A stretch of 64,000 nt of DNA from Corythucha ciliata (GCA_038030265.1 CM075942.1:13350029-13414028), one strand, 5' to 3'; counted from the first letter of the stretch, positions 21,242 to 31,461 are shown. Numbers and translations are program-made. The notes: a model not told the origin generated them from the letters alone.

Positions 21242-22655
21242 GCGGAAGTGGGGTTCAGGGTCAGCGAATGCTCCCCCAGTGGTCTTGTTAGGGGAGCAGC
21301 GCTCCCCCAATCCGATGTTTGAGGAATAAATAAAAAAATGGCTTCGTGTGGAATTTGCCTTCAAAAAAATTGTAGTTCACACCTTCCACAACATGATTCG
21401 GGTTCATCAGCCAGATCTGCAAACTTTGGGCTTTGAAAGAGCCTAATATAACCACCGGAGTTGCTTGTTTTTATGGAGCCAAACGTGGAATTGGTTCTCG
21501 AATTTGCTAAAACAGTAACATTGGGTTCCCTTAGTGACGAATCCGCGAAATTGCTTGTATGCAGGCCACAAACGTGTGAAATTGCTATCTTGAACCCCGT
21601 GAAATATGACTTTTTAATTAGTCAACCCCGCTGGATTTTGAGGGAATCAATCCTTCAAAATTCATTTTTCAAAGGGCCCAATCTTTGAAATTTGTGCTTA
21701 AAAGGGTGAAAACTGTCAATTCTAGCCATCTAACCAAGAAAATTCCAGTCAAGACCATAAATAAGAGGAATGCCACTCTTGAATCAACTGCTTCGTCCTC
21801 CTGGTTGGTCTTTTTTTGTGATTAACGCCAGAGAAATTTGGTTCTCTGGGATACAAATCCTCGAAATTTGCCTTTGAAAGGCTGACCCCCTCGAAAATTA
21901 TATTTTAATGTGCTTAACGGGCATTTTGGCTGTAAGGGGAAAGTTCTACATTTGCTCAGCCACTGGTGGACCTACACCTATCGGGGCCCGGGGCGGATAA
22001 CTCTATGAGGCCCCTTAGTATCTGCTCTGTATTTGTGCTTTTTCTTACTTTTAGCCCCAAATTGCATTCAAAATCCGAGAATCGGCGTACTTTACATTTT
22101 GAACATTTTGGGATTTTTGCCCATTTTAACCGCGAATTAGCGCTTTTACTCAATTTTCAGCAGGGAATTAGCACTTTTCTGAAGTTGAACGTAAAATGAT
22201 CATTCCATGACGGCGATTTTTATCATTTTTTGCTCCAAGTTGGCGTTTTACTCAATTTTTAGCCGCGTTAGTCATTTTTTATCAATTTGAGCTTAAATTT
22301 AGAGTTTTCCTTAATTTAGCCGCGCTATAGTGATTTTTTCAATATTAGCTGTGAGTAAGGCGTTTGTTTTACGTCACAATTCTTTTATATTTAGTGAATT
22401 ATTTGCGATTAGAAGACCCTTTTCTGCGGACAAATAATGGATTACTCCCCTCCTCAACTCACCAGGCTAGTCACAAATGTGAATTCGAGGGACTGGGGAG
22501 GCTGAAAATAAAGAAATAAATCTTTAAATTAAAAACTTACAATTCTTTACTTGTTTTGAGTTCCGAGAAAAAATTGCTCCCCAGCAGGTGGGATTCGAAC
22601 CCACGACCTCCTAGTTTCGCTCCAGGTGCTCTAACCAACTGAGCTATCCGGGAAG
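21242..22655 (+). repeat. 1.43-kb tandem duplication, copy 2
   Basis: Same blocks in the same order as copy 1, with few substitutions over most of the length but many single-base indels in the last ~120 bp, which holds the tRNA-like segment. Confidence 0.85.
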
Positions 22656-22781
22656 TCCACGCAAAGAGCGAATCCACTCAGGAGAAATCCCCTCTCGGAA
22701 CTCAAACTGCACCTATCGGGACAGTGCATGTCATACGTCATTCGTCATGTCATACGTCAGTGAGTAAGGCGTTTGTTTTAC
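22351..22781 (-). repeat. Candidate tRNA-derived SINE with flanking direct repeats
   Basis: The 22-base stretch at 22351-22372 (GTGAGTAAGGCG then TTTGTTTTAC) recurs exactly at 22760-22781. Between them lie 387 bp that include the tRNA-like segment and do not follow the 30-bp array pattern, which resumes after the second copy. This is the layout of a retroposed SINE with target duplication. A terminal A-tail is not obvious. Confidence 0.4.
22575..22654 (-). pseudogene. tRNA-like segment (tRNA pseudogene or SINE head)
   Basis: The minus strand carries a good A box (TAGCTCAGTTGG), D stem GCTC/GAGC, an anticodon stem CCTGG/CTAGG closing a 7-base loop AGCGAAA, and a perfect T arm GTGGG-TTCGAAT-CCCAC with B box GGTTCGAATCC. 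The base before the putative anticodon is G, not the required U33. The acceptor strands pair only if three extra bases are allowed after the T arm. It would recruit Pol III in principle but is not a normal tRNA gene. Confidence 0.65.
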
Positions 22782-23963
22782 ATTTTAGGTCACATTTTAG
22801 GCTATTTCATTTCAATTTAGTTATGAATTATCACTTTTTCTTAGTTTTAGCCTCGAATATACGGATTGGCGTTTTCTCAATTTTAGTCGCGAATGAGTGA
22901 TTTATTAAATTTTTATCCGCAAATTAACGTTTTTACTACAGGTTATTCGCGAATTAGCGCTTGTACTCAATTTCATCGACGGATTATGCGATTTTTCTCA
23001 ATTTTAGCCGCGGGCTTGGCCCAAAAACAGCACATTAGCAGTTTTTGGGTACATTCTAGCTGTAAAATTGCCACTATATCTCCGGGAATCAGCGATTTTT
23101 TCCAAACTATGGTCTGGAAGTTGCATCGAGAAACCTGGAATGAGCGCTTTTTTGCAGTTTTAGCCACGAATATTACACTTTTTTCAAATTTTTGCCGCCT
23201 ACTCGCCCCACAACATCGGCACATTAGAGAGCGTTCTCAATTTTATCTGCATAAGGACCTAAAGAAACTTGGGATTCAGCGTATTTTCTCTCTAATTTAG
23301 CCGCAAATTTGCTTCCAGAAGGCACAAATTTTATCAATTTTAGCCGTCAGAACTGCGATTTCGTGGGCTTAATCGATATTTATCCACACTGTTTGCTGAT
23401 CACCAGTAAACATTCTATTCTCCAAGTCGGATGGACTGAACATCGTCGAAAGGAGCCAAGTCACTGTCCAATCGTATACCAAAATCTTTTTCACGTTCTT
23501 TAAATCAATGAACATGAACCTAAAAGTCATCATTTATCCATATTTAAGCTTTTCGGGGGCCCTCTCTGATAGTGGCCCGGGGCGGTCCATCCCCTTCGCC
23601 ATTGCCTCGAACGCTACTCTTCACGGCACACCCTTGCTTTTTCACACTTATTTTCTTCTCTGAGTAGTGTAAATACGCCATTTTATGGCCGATGTAGCCG
23701 ATTTAGCTTATGAAACGTCATTTATCTAGTAAAAATGTGTCTTAGGACTAAAATTACCCAGGAAAATTAACCCAGAAACAAGAGAATTTCATGAAGAGGC
23801 GGTAAATTTGGTGAAGAATTTGGAATTTTTGCCTCAAGAATTGTATTTTTGCACATGTAGATATAATTGATTCGCAAAATGGTATTTTCTATAGGGAGGA
23901 GGGGTAAATCTGAACTGCTCAGATTCTTGCTCTCCCAATGTCGGCCGACTTCCGCCGCCACTG

Positions 23964-24289
23964 ATTTTTTTATTTTCTTGCGTAGGATAAAAAATCATGT
24001 GTGCACCTCGGCAGAAAGGCGTATTCTGGGCCTCGAAAAACCACTTCTTTTCTCGGCCCGGAAAAGTATGGCTTTCATGCCTAGGTGTACAATGTACTAT
24101 TTTATTTTTTTCACTACAGAAGCAACATGTTGGAACCAGTTATCCAATCAAGCGACCCAATCCCTACTAACATCCACCCCCAAGCATCAACTCGTAATAT
24201 AATGAGATTTGGAGCGATTTGTGTAGAAAAACAATTAATCAATGAGGTCCGTGGGTGCTGTTCTTAGAGAAAGCCTGCAAGTCTGAAAT
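23964..24289. other. Unassigned spacer
   Basis: No gene or repeat recognised between the right end of the hAT-like element and the next reversed array. Confidence 0.4.
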
Positions 24290-24750
24290 TGATAAAAAGT
24301 CCTAATGTCCAGTTTCTGTAGAAATCCTTAGGCGGATCAAAATTGAGAAGACGCGCTAATAGTGTGCAGATCACGAGGAAAGTACGTGGCTAAAATTTAA
24401 GGAAAAGCGCTAATATATTGGTATAGCTAAAATGGTGAAAAAGACCTCATTCGTGACTGTAATCGAGAAAAGCGATAATACTCAGCTGAAATTGAAACAA
24501 CGCCAGTTTACCACTAAAATGGGGGAAAAACGTTAATTCACGGATAAAATTGAGAAAAAATCGATAATTCGCGTCTCAAATGAAGAAAAACGATCATTTT
24601 ACAGCTAATATTGAGAAAAAGCAAATTAATTCACTGATTCAAAATTGAGAAGTAGCGATAATTTCGGGCTAAAACTATGAAAAATGGCGCATTTTTTGTG
24701 GCTAAAATTGAATAAAAACGCTTATTTGAAACTAAATTGATCCTGATGTA
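24290..24750 (-). repeat. Type-B 30-bp array, reversed
   Basis: Units read GCTAATTC(G/A)CGGCTAAAAT then TGAGAAAAA on the plus strand, the reverse complement of type B. Confidence 0.75.
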
Positions 24751-25149
24751 TTAACGAACACTGTTCTTAAGAAACAAGCAATTTTATGGTCCTTTAAAGT
24801 TGACAGTTGGCTGCCAGCGTGATATATTTTCCTGTTGTTCATTTCCATTCATTTCCAGATTTCAGTTCATTTCCAGAGAACGTCAGAACGATCAATGGAT
24901 TAAAAAAGTAAGGCTTGTCCCTGATGGCCAGTGACACTAAGGTTAGTCTATTTTTCGTTTTCGTTCTCTAAGGCCCTCACTTAAGATCCGTTGTGCAGCC
25001 CCAAAATGCAATTGAATGGCAACCAGCAGTACCAGCACCCCTCAGACAACTATACAGATTGACCAGTAGTGCGGTTTAAGCTGCCGATTCATCGAAACCG
25101 GCAACCGGCCTTACTTTTTGACTCATTACAAACCACCTCATAGTCTTCA

Positions 25150-25330
25150 ATTTCGGACCCGTACTATACGCGGACGTTTGAGTCGGTGCTGCGCAGGTTC
25201 AGCCGACTGCGCCATGTCACAACTCATTGCTGCCCAGTAGTGAAATGGGGAGTAGTTGCCGGATTCGAACCCAGGCCTCCTGGGTTGCGAAGCGAGTGTC
25301 GTTGCCAACTGACATTTTGATTTCCCTGTC
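25150..25330 (-). repeat. tRNA-derived SINE-like segment
   Basis: The minus strand from about 25325 reads ...GTCAGTTGGCAACGACACTC... and then a perfect B box GGTTCGAATCC within CCTGGGTTCGAATCCGG. A second A-box-like TGGCGCAGTCGGC follows about 60 bases later. It interrupts the reversed type-B arrays. It is distinct from the 22575 tRNA-like segment. Confidence 0.5.
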
Positions 25331-25639
25331 AAGTCAAACTGAAAATTCCATCAGAAATCCCGTTGAGAAATTTCGTCAAAAAGTAATAAACAGTAGCGTG
25401 CCATGGAAGTATAGGGAAGGGGACAGACATACCAGGGTCCCACTTATGAGAAGGGCTCTGGAGAGCTTAAAGATGGAAAAATAAATATTCTTAGGTATTT
25501 TTTCCAGGAATATAGGAACGAAATTCCCTAAAATCTGGAGGCTGAAATTGCGAAACATTGGCTAACTCACTGTTCTTGGTGGCCTTTATGCGGCTAGAAT
25601 GTAGATAACCCGTGTTCATGGTGCTGAACGCTGTTAAAA

Positions 25640-26370
25640 TTGTGAAACCCCGGTAATTCGTAACGAAAAGTGAAAAAAAAATCGCTCATTTACGGCTTAA
25701 ATTTAAAAAAAACACTAATTCACAGAAAAAAAAAAAAGGAAAACGCCAATTCGTGGTTTCCACCACCACCGTCCTCGTCCTCATCGTCCTCGGGGTGAGA
25801 AAAAGCGTTAATTTATTACCACAAGCCAATAAATCGCTACTAAGATGAAGAAATACGATAATTCACGGCACGAATCGATAAATCGACAATTCACGGTTTC
25901 TGGGGGAAACTTTACGGTAATAGAGGTGAGATAAGTGCTGATTCATGACTGGAAAAAAAAACACTAATTCAGTGCTACAGCCATGAAAAACGCTAATTCG
26001 AGGCTAAAAATAATAAAAAAAATTCAAATTTTCAGCTAAAATCGAGAAAATAATGCTAGCTTGTGGCTAAAATCAATTTAAGATAAGGCGATAATTCGTA
26101 GCCACAATTAATTTTACAAAAAAACGCTAATTCGCGGCTAAAATTGTGATACAGAACAAATACACGGCTAAAATAAAAATAAGAACGCAAATTCGGGGCT
26201 AAAAATAAGGTAAAGCGCTAATCCTTGACTGAAAATCGTGCCAACCCGATTCAGCTAAAAATTCTGAAAAATCGCGAGTTCGTGTTTAAAATAATGAAAA
26301 AATCACTATTCTGTTGTATCCCTGTGCAATTTCAATAACAAAATTGAGAAAAAAACGCTAATTCGCGTTT
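25640..26370 (-). repeat. Type-B 30-bp array, reversed (continued)
   Basis: Diverged units such as CGCTAATTCGCGGCTAAAAT recur about every 30 bp, for example at 26100-26160. With 26590-27300 it forms the left arm of an inverted pair. Confidence 0.75.
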
Positions 26371-26589
26371 CATGGAAGCTCTTTTTCTGCTGATAATGTT
26401 GAAAAACCCATTGATTACGTGCCGTTAGCGCGCGTGCTTTTAACTCCAGCGGAAAACCACTTTCTGGCCAAGGAGTATCTGGCCTTCATGTGAAGTATTT
26501 ATTTCAGCCTTTTAAACCAAACTTTCATCCAAAAAGCTTTGCAATTTTAAAGGGTGGGTGGTCCGTGATAGAGGAGATTGTGATAAAAT

Positions 26590-27300
26590 ATCTACATTTT
26601 AGCCGCAAGCTTGACTGTAAGAATCACGAATTGGCGTTTTTTCAATTTTAGTTTTGAAATTTAGTGGTTTATCGCAGTAAGAACCTCCTACACAATCAGC
26701 GTTTTATCCAAATTTGTGTCCTTTTCCTCCATGTTTATCACGAATTGGAGCTTTTATCAATTTAGCCGAAATAATTTCTTAACTTTAGCAGCGAATTACA
26801 GTTTCGCCAACATTTTAGCCGAATTCACAGATTTTTTCATGTTGATCCTCGAAAATTATGTTTTTTCACAATTTTAAGCTGAGAATGAGTGCCTTTTGTC
26901 AACTTTAGCCGCGAATTACGGGTTTTTTCTATTTTTGCCGGGAAATTAAAAGAGTTTTTCAGTTATAGCCACGAATTATTTCTCAACTTTAGGCAAGAAT
27001 CTCTGCTTTAGCTCAATTTTAGCAGTAAATTCACGAATTCTCTCTTTTTTGATCCGCAAATTAGCGTTTTTATCCATGTTTGGTACGAGTGAGCGTTTTA
27101 TCCTAATTTTAATTAGCGTTTTTTCACAATTTTAGCAGCAATTTATTTTCCTAGTTTTAGCCTCGAAGTATCTACCACTTTTATTCAATTTTAGCCTCGG
27201 GGAATCAGCGACTTTTCTCAAATTGATTTTTCATTTCAATTTAGCTGCGAATGAGTGCTTTTTGACCACCTTGACCGCATGTACGCATTTTAGTGCATTT
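26590..27300 (+). repeat. Type-B 30-bp array
   Basis: Forward units with the TTTTAGCCGCGAATTA-type core. It is oriented opposite to 24290-26370 and separated from it by about 220 bp. Confidence 0.75.
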
Positions 27301-27412
27301 CATTCTGAAAGTGCACTATTGGTCTCGTCGTGATGGTGGCAAACATGGGTCATGTCATGTTTTTTTCACGTTTCAGAACCTCTAGAACACGAAATCAGTG
27401 GTCTCCAGGATT

Positions 27413-27431
27413 CATATATATATATATATAT
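27413..27431. repeat. (TA)n microsatellite
   Basis: About nine TA dinucleotides. Confidence 0.85.
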
Positions 27432-27463
27432 GAATTGATTTATTTATAATATTATGGCCGTTT

Positions 27464-29070
27464 TCTTGTTAGCACGATAACTCTCGAAGAAATCAATTTA
27501 GCGGAACGCGCTTTGGCACAAAAATCAGTAGTCATAAGACCCCGGTCGGTATTGCATTTGGGCCAAATCGGTCGAGGTGGAGGGGGGGGGGGGTGAAATA
27601 GGGATTGAAATGGTCAAAAAATCACTATAAATCACCAGTTGATTCTAGAAGTATCATATTCAGTACGTATACTCCATGTTAGAGTAGCCTTTGATTCCTA
27701 TTTTAATTTTTTGAAAAAGTCGAAAGGGAGGGGGTGTTGCCCCCGGAGTGGAAGTAAGTGTGTGGTCTTGTTAGCAAGATAACTCTCGAAGAAATCAATT
27801 CAACGGAACGCGCTTTGGCACGAAAATCAGTAGTCATAAGACCCCGGTCGGTATTGCATTTGGGTCAAATCGGTCAAGGTGGAGGGGGGATAGGGGTTAA
27901 ATGGTCGAAAAATCACTATAAATCACCAGTTGATTCTAGAAGCATTAGTAGTCGCCGCTTATTGTGACCACCTCGGGACCAAGCCCGTGTGGCTACATTA
28001 AGCGAATGGCCTTATAAAGCGAAAAGTGGGAAGAATGACAAAATACGTTAACTGAATTGAAAACCTGTTTAATTAAAATATATTATACATTATGTGAAAA
28101 ACGTTAAAGGCCCTTAGCGATCTTCTCAGGTGAAAAACGTATCAATTTTTGCTTGAGTCTTCGATGATTCGATTACTTTGCGGACGTATCATTTTTGGAA
28201 GGGCGTCATATTTTTTTAGCAGCTCAAGTTTTTCCCTCGATGAGAGATCGCACCGCTTCTGGCTCATTTTATAAAAAACAGACTCGCACTCCGATCACTC
28301 TTAATAAACTGGCGTGATGTAGGGATTATGGGGGTTCAGAAAATGACGAGACGACGAAAGCAAAAAAATTTTCTTCGATAGGGATGCACGAAGTGTAAAA
28401 AGAAAGGGGGGGTGGGTAAAAAAAAAAAACTAAGGCAAAAACCATACGCGAAACTGCTAGAGAAAAATATGATTGCGTGTTAAAAAAAAAAGGGGGTCCT
28501 AGTCCTTCTTTCCCCCCTTTCATTGCCTTTTCATTCGTTTTTTTCCACTTTTTGCATGCCGACTTTTGGCCACATTAAGCGAATTTCTGGCCACAATAAA
28601 CGAAAGTTTTTCTGTAGTCGCCTGCCGTGCAGAACCGTCCCGGGCATTTTTGGCCACAATAAGCGGCTGGCTGTATTAACCGTGACCACAATAAGCGGCG
28701 ACTACTATTCGGTACGTATACTCCATGTTATAGTAGCCTTTGATTCCCATTTTAATTTTTCGAAAAATTCAAGGTGGTGGGGTGGTCCTTCCGGTGTGGA
28801 AGTGTAAAAATAGCGTTGAACTTCACTAGTTCATCTCAGCGCTCTAAAATTCGACTCAATAATTAATGTAACGAAAGCCCTGGGTTCCATTGAGATTTAT
28901 CGAAAACTTTTATGGGGGAGGGTGAAATGGAGGATGAAATTTCAAAAAATCGCTTAAATTCACACGTTTAGGTATTATAAAATACTGCACAAAAATTTAA
29001 TATAACAAAGCCTTTGGAAAACTACCGAAACTTTTCGACATTTTTGAAGAGAGGGTGGTGAAAATACAGG
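27464..29070 (+). repeat. Diverged ~305-bp tandem repeats
   Basis: GATAACTCTCGAAGAAATCA occurs at about 27477 and again about 305 bp later (about 27780). The second copy is interrupted by the 758-bp MITE and resumes at 28706 with TTCGGTACGTATACTCCATG. More diverged partial copies follow to about 29070 with the same AAAAATCRCTWAAAT, CCTTTG and GGTGGTG landmarks. Non-coding. Confidence 0.7.
27948..28705. mobile_element. 758-bp TA-flanked MITE (Tc1/mariner/pogo-like)
   Basis: The ends are perfect inverted repeats: GTAGTCGCCGCTTATTGTGA continues inward to at least GACCAC, 24 bp in all. TA lies on both outer sides (27946-27947 and 28706-28707). The neighbouring tandem copy at about 27646-27670 is uninterrupted at the same place (CATATTCAGTACG) and serves as an empty-site control. 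Variants of GGCCACAATAAGCG repeat inside. No transposase is encoded. TA duplication and the CCGCTTA-type terminus fit the pogo/Tigger style. Confidence 0.85.
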
Positions 29071-29549
29071 AAGAAGTTGGGCTTAATGAAACAAATTATG
29101 GTATCAAAATTATTACTTCTGGGACGGCTTAGGGTATCCGTATACGGAATGAAATGCACTCTTCCCGACCGCCAGCTGCCGGAGCGATTTTTTTTTCCTT
29201 TTTAGCTGTGAATTACGGGGTTTTTTCAAACTGACCGTGAGATAATGATATTTTCTAAATGAATGAAGGGTCCCGGGGAAGAACGACTTTAGTCCACTTA
29301 AACTAAACTTATAGAAAATTGAATTCAAAATTTCTCAACTCGTAAGGTTTTTATTACTCGAGGAAGAAAATAGGCAAAATTCATAATTTGACCAGAAATT
29401 CGTATATTTGAAAACAGTAGGCAACCATCAGCTGCTTAGGCGGACTGGACTGCCCTTCTTCGCTTATAGGGCGCGCGTTTTTCCCTTGCACGGTTTATTT
29501 TTGTCCGTGTTTCTGAAGGACTCAAGCCACTTTACGCTTTTATCGAATC
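29071..29549. other. Unassigned spacer before gypsy element 1
   Basis: No gene seen. One or two units resembling type B occur near 29200. Confidence 0.35.
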
Positions 29550-29553
29550 AACT

Positions 29554-29646
29554 TGTGGCGGAAACAATCCCGACACATGTTTACTAAAAAAATAAAAATA
29601 ATTTTCTAATTGTCTTGTTACTCAAATTGGATTTCATTTATCCAAA
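29554..29646 (+). repeat. 5' LTR of gypsy element 1
   Basis: 93 bp, beginning TGTGGCGGAAAC and ending TTTCATTTATCCAAA. It differs from the 3' LTR (after removing the nested MITE) by one base, A versus C, nine bases from... the end region TTTCATTT(A/C)TCCAAA. Confidence 0.85.
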
Positions 29647-29648
29647 AG

Positions 29649-29665
29649 TGGTAACTCCGACGTGA
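29649..29665 (+). promoter_or_regulatory. Primer-binding site, tRNA-Trp-like
   Basis: TGGTAACTCCGACGTGA starts two bases after the LTR. It matches the complement of a typical animal tRNA-Trp 3' end at 15 of 17 positions. A tRNA-Trp primer is a known trait of CsRn1-type elements. Confidence 0.65.
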
Positions 29666-29722
29666 ACGAACACGATAGTTTTTTTCTTCTTTTTTTTCTC
29701 GTTCATCGCGACTGCTTCGACG

Positions 29723-30559
29723 ATGGCTAACGCCGGTACACCTTCCGCAGAAAGTGCTACACTGGAGCCGATTTCCGCTGCCAAGATAGCTAAGGTTTCC
29801 ATAAAAATTCCTCCTTTTTGGCGATCCAATGTTGCTCTCTGGTTTTGCCAAGTAGAAGCAAATTTCCGAACTAGTCGGATTATAGCCGATCAAACTAAGT
29901 TTGACATTGTTGTGGGGTGTTTGGAAGGTGAGGTACTAACTCAAGTAAGCGACGTTGTCACAAACCCTCCACCAAACGATAAGTATCAACAGCTCAAAGG
30001 AAAACTAATTCAGCGCTTTACAGAGTCACGAAACCAACAAGTTCAACAGTTGGTTCGAGGCCTCGAGCTTGGTGACGATCGCCCATCCGCCTTGTTGCGC
30101 CGCATGGGGGAACTTGCGAACGGTGATATTAAAGACGAAGTTTTAAAAACTATGTGGATGGATCGACTTCCCGTCACCGTCCGCCAAGTTTTATCGGCTA
30201 TTCCTGAAACAGAGCTTTCTAAAATAGCAACTATTGCAGATAATGTCATGGAGGTAACATCCCACGACGTTTACGCACTGACCAAACAACAAAAATCTAT
30301 TTCTTCAACCGAAAACAACATCCACGAAACACTTACCATACTAACGGAAAAACTCGCCGCGCTTACTCTCTCGGTGGAAAATATCCAGCAAACAGTGTCA
30401 CAAATGAACAAACAAATATTTCGTTCTTGCCAACGCAGTCTTTCGCCTCGCTTGGAAGTAAACAAGGATGGCCTATGCTGGTATCATGAAAAATTCGGCA
30501 CTCGGGCGTCTTCGTGCAAAAAAAGTTGTCTTTTCTTTTCCAAACAGGGAAACGAGTAA
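29723..30559 (+). CDS. gag: Gag polyprotein, gypsy element 1
   Basis: This 278-residue frame has the layout of CsRn1-type Gag. A short N-terminus leads to IPPFWRSNVALWFCQVEANF (residues 29-48), then a helical capsid region with KYQQLKGKLIQRF and GLELGDDRPSALLRRM, a hydrophilic linker, and a nucleocapsid box at 252-269, C-x2-H-x9-C-x3-C, instead of the usual CCHC. The CHCC box is diagnostic for this group. The product would assemble the cytoplasmic particle that packages element RNA. The start is the first ATG after the PBS in this frame. The frame is intact. Its last codons overlap pol in the -1 frame, with a slippery heptamer GGGAAAC at 30547-30553, two codons before the stop. Confidence 0.85.
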   Translation: MANAGTPSAESATLEPISAAKIAKVSIKIPPFWRSNVALWFCQVEANFRTSRIIADQTKFDIVVGCLEGEVLTQVSDVVTNPPPNDKYQQLKGKLIQRFTESRNQQVQQLVRGLELGDDRPSALLRRMGELANGDIKDEVLKTMWMDRLPVTVRQVLSAIPETELSKIATIADNVMEVTSHDVYALTKQQKSISSTENNIHETLTILTEKLAALTLSVENIQQTVSQMNKQIFRSCQRSLSPRLEVNKDGLCWYHEKFGTRASSCKKSCLFFSKQGNE

Positions 30560-31461
30560 AACCGAGTGTTGCGACGGCTAACACTTCGGCTCAAGGATCA
30601 TGCCGTCTATTTTTACACGACAAAACATTAAACCTCACTTTCCTTGTAGATTCAGGTTCGGACGTGTCCGTAGTTCCATCAACACAAAGCGACAGACGTA
30701 ATGCGAGTCACCATACCACAACTTTGTACGCCGCAAACGGTTCTAAAATTAAATCGTACGGCACGAAATCCCTGGTTCTAAACCTGAACATGCCTCACAA
30801 GGTACAGTATCCCTCTATTACAGACGATTCATCTAAGCACTTTAGCGGAAAACATTCCACGGTTCACTTCATTGAAACCGAAGGGCCTTCTATCGCGTCC
30901 ACTGCACGTAGATTGTCACCTGAAAAACTAAAAGCGGCCACAGCTGAATTTCAAGCAATGCTCGACCAAGGTCTATGTCGTCCTTCCAAGAGTACCTGGT
31001 CCAGTCCATTACATCTTGTGCCAAAACCGGACGGGAAATGGCGCGCTTGCGGTGACTATCGCCGCTTAAATTCAATCACAAAACCAGACAGGTATCCCGT
31101 TCCCATTTTACAGGATTGTAACGCTTTTCTACATGGCAAAAGTTTATTTTCCAAACTTGATTTGACTAGGGCATACCAACAAATTCTTATCAATCCCGAG
31201 GACATTCCAAAAACTGCCATTGTGACTCCTTTTGGATTGTTTGAATTTCCATTCATGAATTACGGGTTACGTAATGCTGCAGCTACGTTTCAGCGGTTTA
31301 TGCACGAGATCACCCGAGAATTTCCTTTCATATTTTCGTACTTAGATGACCTTCTTGTAGCATCCAACGACGAGAAACAACACCTCGAACACCTACGCAT
31401 CTTTTTCGACCGTCTCTCGAAATTTGGTCTTAGAATTAACCCTTCGAAATGCGAATTTTGA
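30514..31461 (+). CDS. pol: Pol N-terminal part (protease remnant and RT), gypsy element 1
   Basis: Frame -1 to gag. The aspartic protease active site is VDSGSDVSV (residues 45-53, D46-S-G), but the flap and the second conserved block (IIGADFL in gypsy 2) are missing. The sequence jumps from the VLNLNM strand to the pre-RT linker. RT then has [20 protein letters not shown], the SKLDLTRAYQ palm box, [11 protein letters not shown], and the catalytic YLDD (276-279; 31339-31350). The frame ends at TGA 31459-31461 within the RT palm, after NPSKCEF, and resumes in the same frame without a shift, so this is a point mutation in an otherwise continuous pol. The listed start is only the first start-like codon of the open frame; translation should enter by frameshift at about 30553. 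Confidence 0.8.
   Translation: MQKKLSFLFQTGKRVKPSVATANTSAQGSCRLFLHDKTLNLTFLVDSGSDVSVVPSTQSDRRNASHHTTTLYAANGSKIKSYGTKSLVLNLNMPHKVQYPSITDDSSKHFSGKHSTVHFIETEGPSIASTARRLSPEKLKAATAEFQAMLDQGLCRPSKSTWSSPLHLVPKPDGKWRACGDYRRLNSITKPDRYPVPILQDCNAFLHGKSLFSKLDLTRAYQQILINPEDIPKTAIVTPFGLFEFPFMNYGLRNAAATFQRFMHEITREFPFIFSYLDDLLVASNDEKQHLEHLRIFFDRLSKFGLRINPSKCEF
30547..30553 (+). promoter_or_regulatory. Putative -1 ribosomal frameshift site (G GGA AAC)
   Basis: In the gag frame the heptamer is read G-GGA-AAC, one codon before the TAA at 30557. It fits the X-XXY-YYZ rule, and slipping one base back enters the pol frame directly (...GGG AAA CGA GTA...). A downstream pseudoknot was not modelled. Confidence 0.6.

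Larger units (their letters stand above)
19807..23963. mobile_element. Non-autonomous hAT-like element filled with tandem repeats
   Basis: The left end starts CAGTGGCGGCGGAAGTTGG, and the right end is its inverted copy with one mismatch in 19. The flanking 8-mers are ATTTTTTC (19799-19806) and ATTTTTTT (23964-23971), a 7-of-8 target-site duplication. An 8-bp duplication with CAG-type ends is characteristic of the hAT superfamily. There is no transposase frame. The interior consists of type-A 30-bp units on the left, type-B units on the right (to about 23350), a 1.43-kb tandem duplication, and tRNA-like segments. The TSD match is helped by the T-run, so the ends carry most of the weight. Confidence 0.65.

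Noticed and set aside
22575..22654. A functional tRNA gene
   Set aside because: U33 is missing, the acceptor stem needs extra bases, and an anticodon CGA would demand a class II tRNA-Ser with a long variable arm that is absent.
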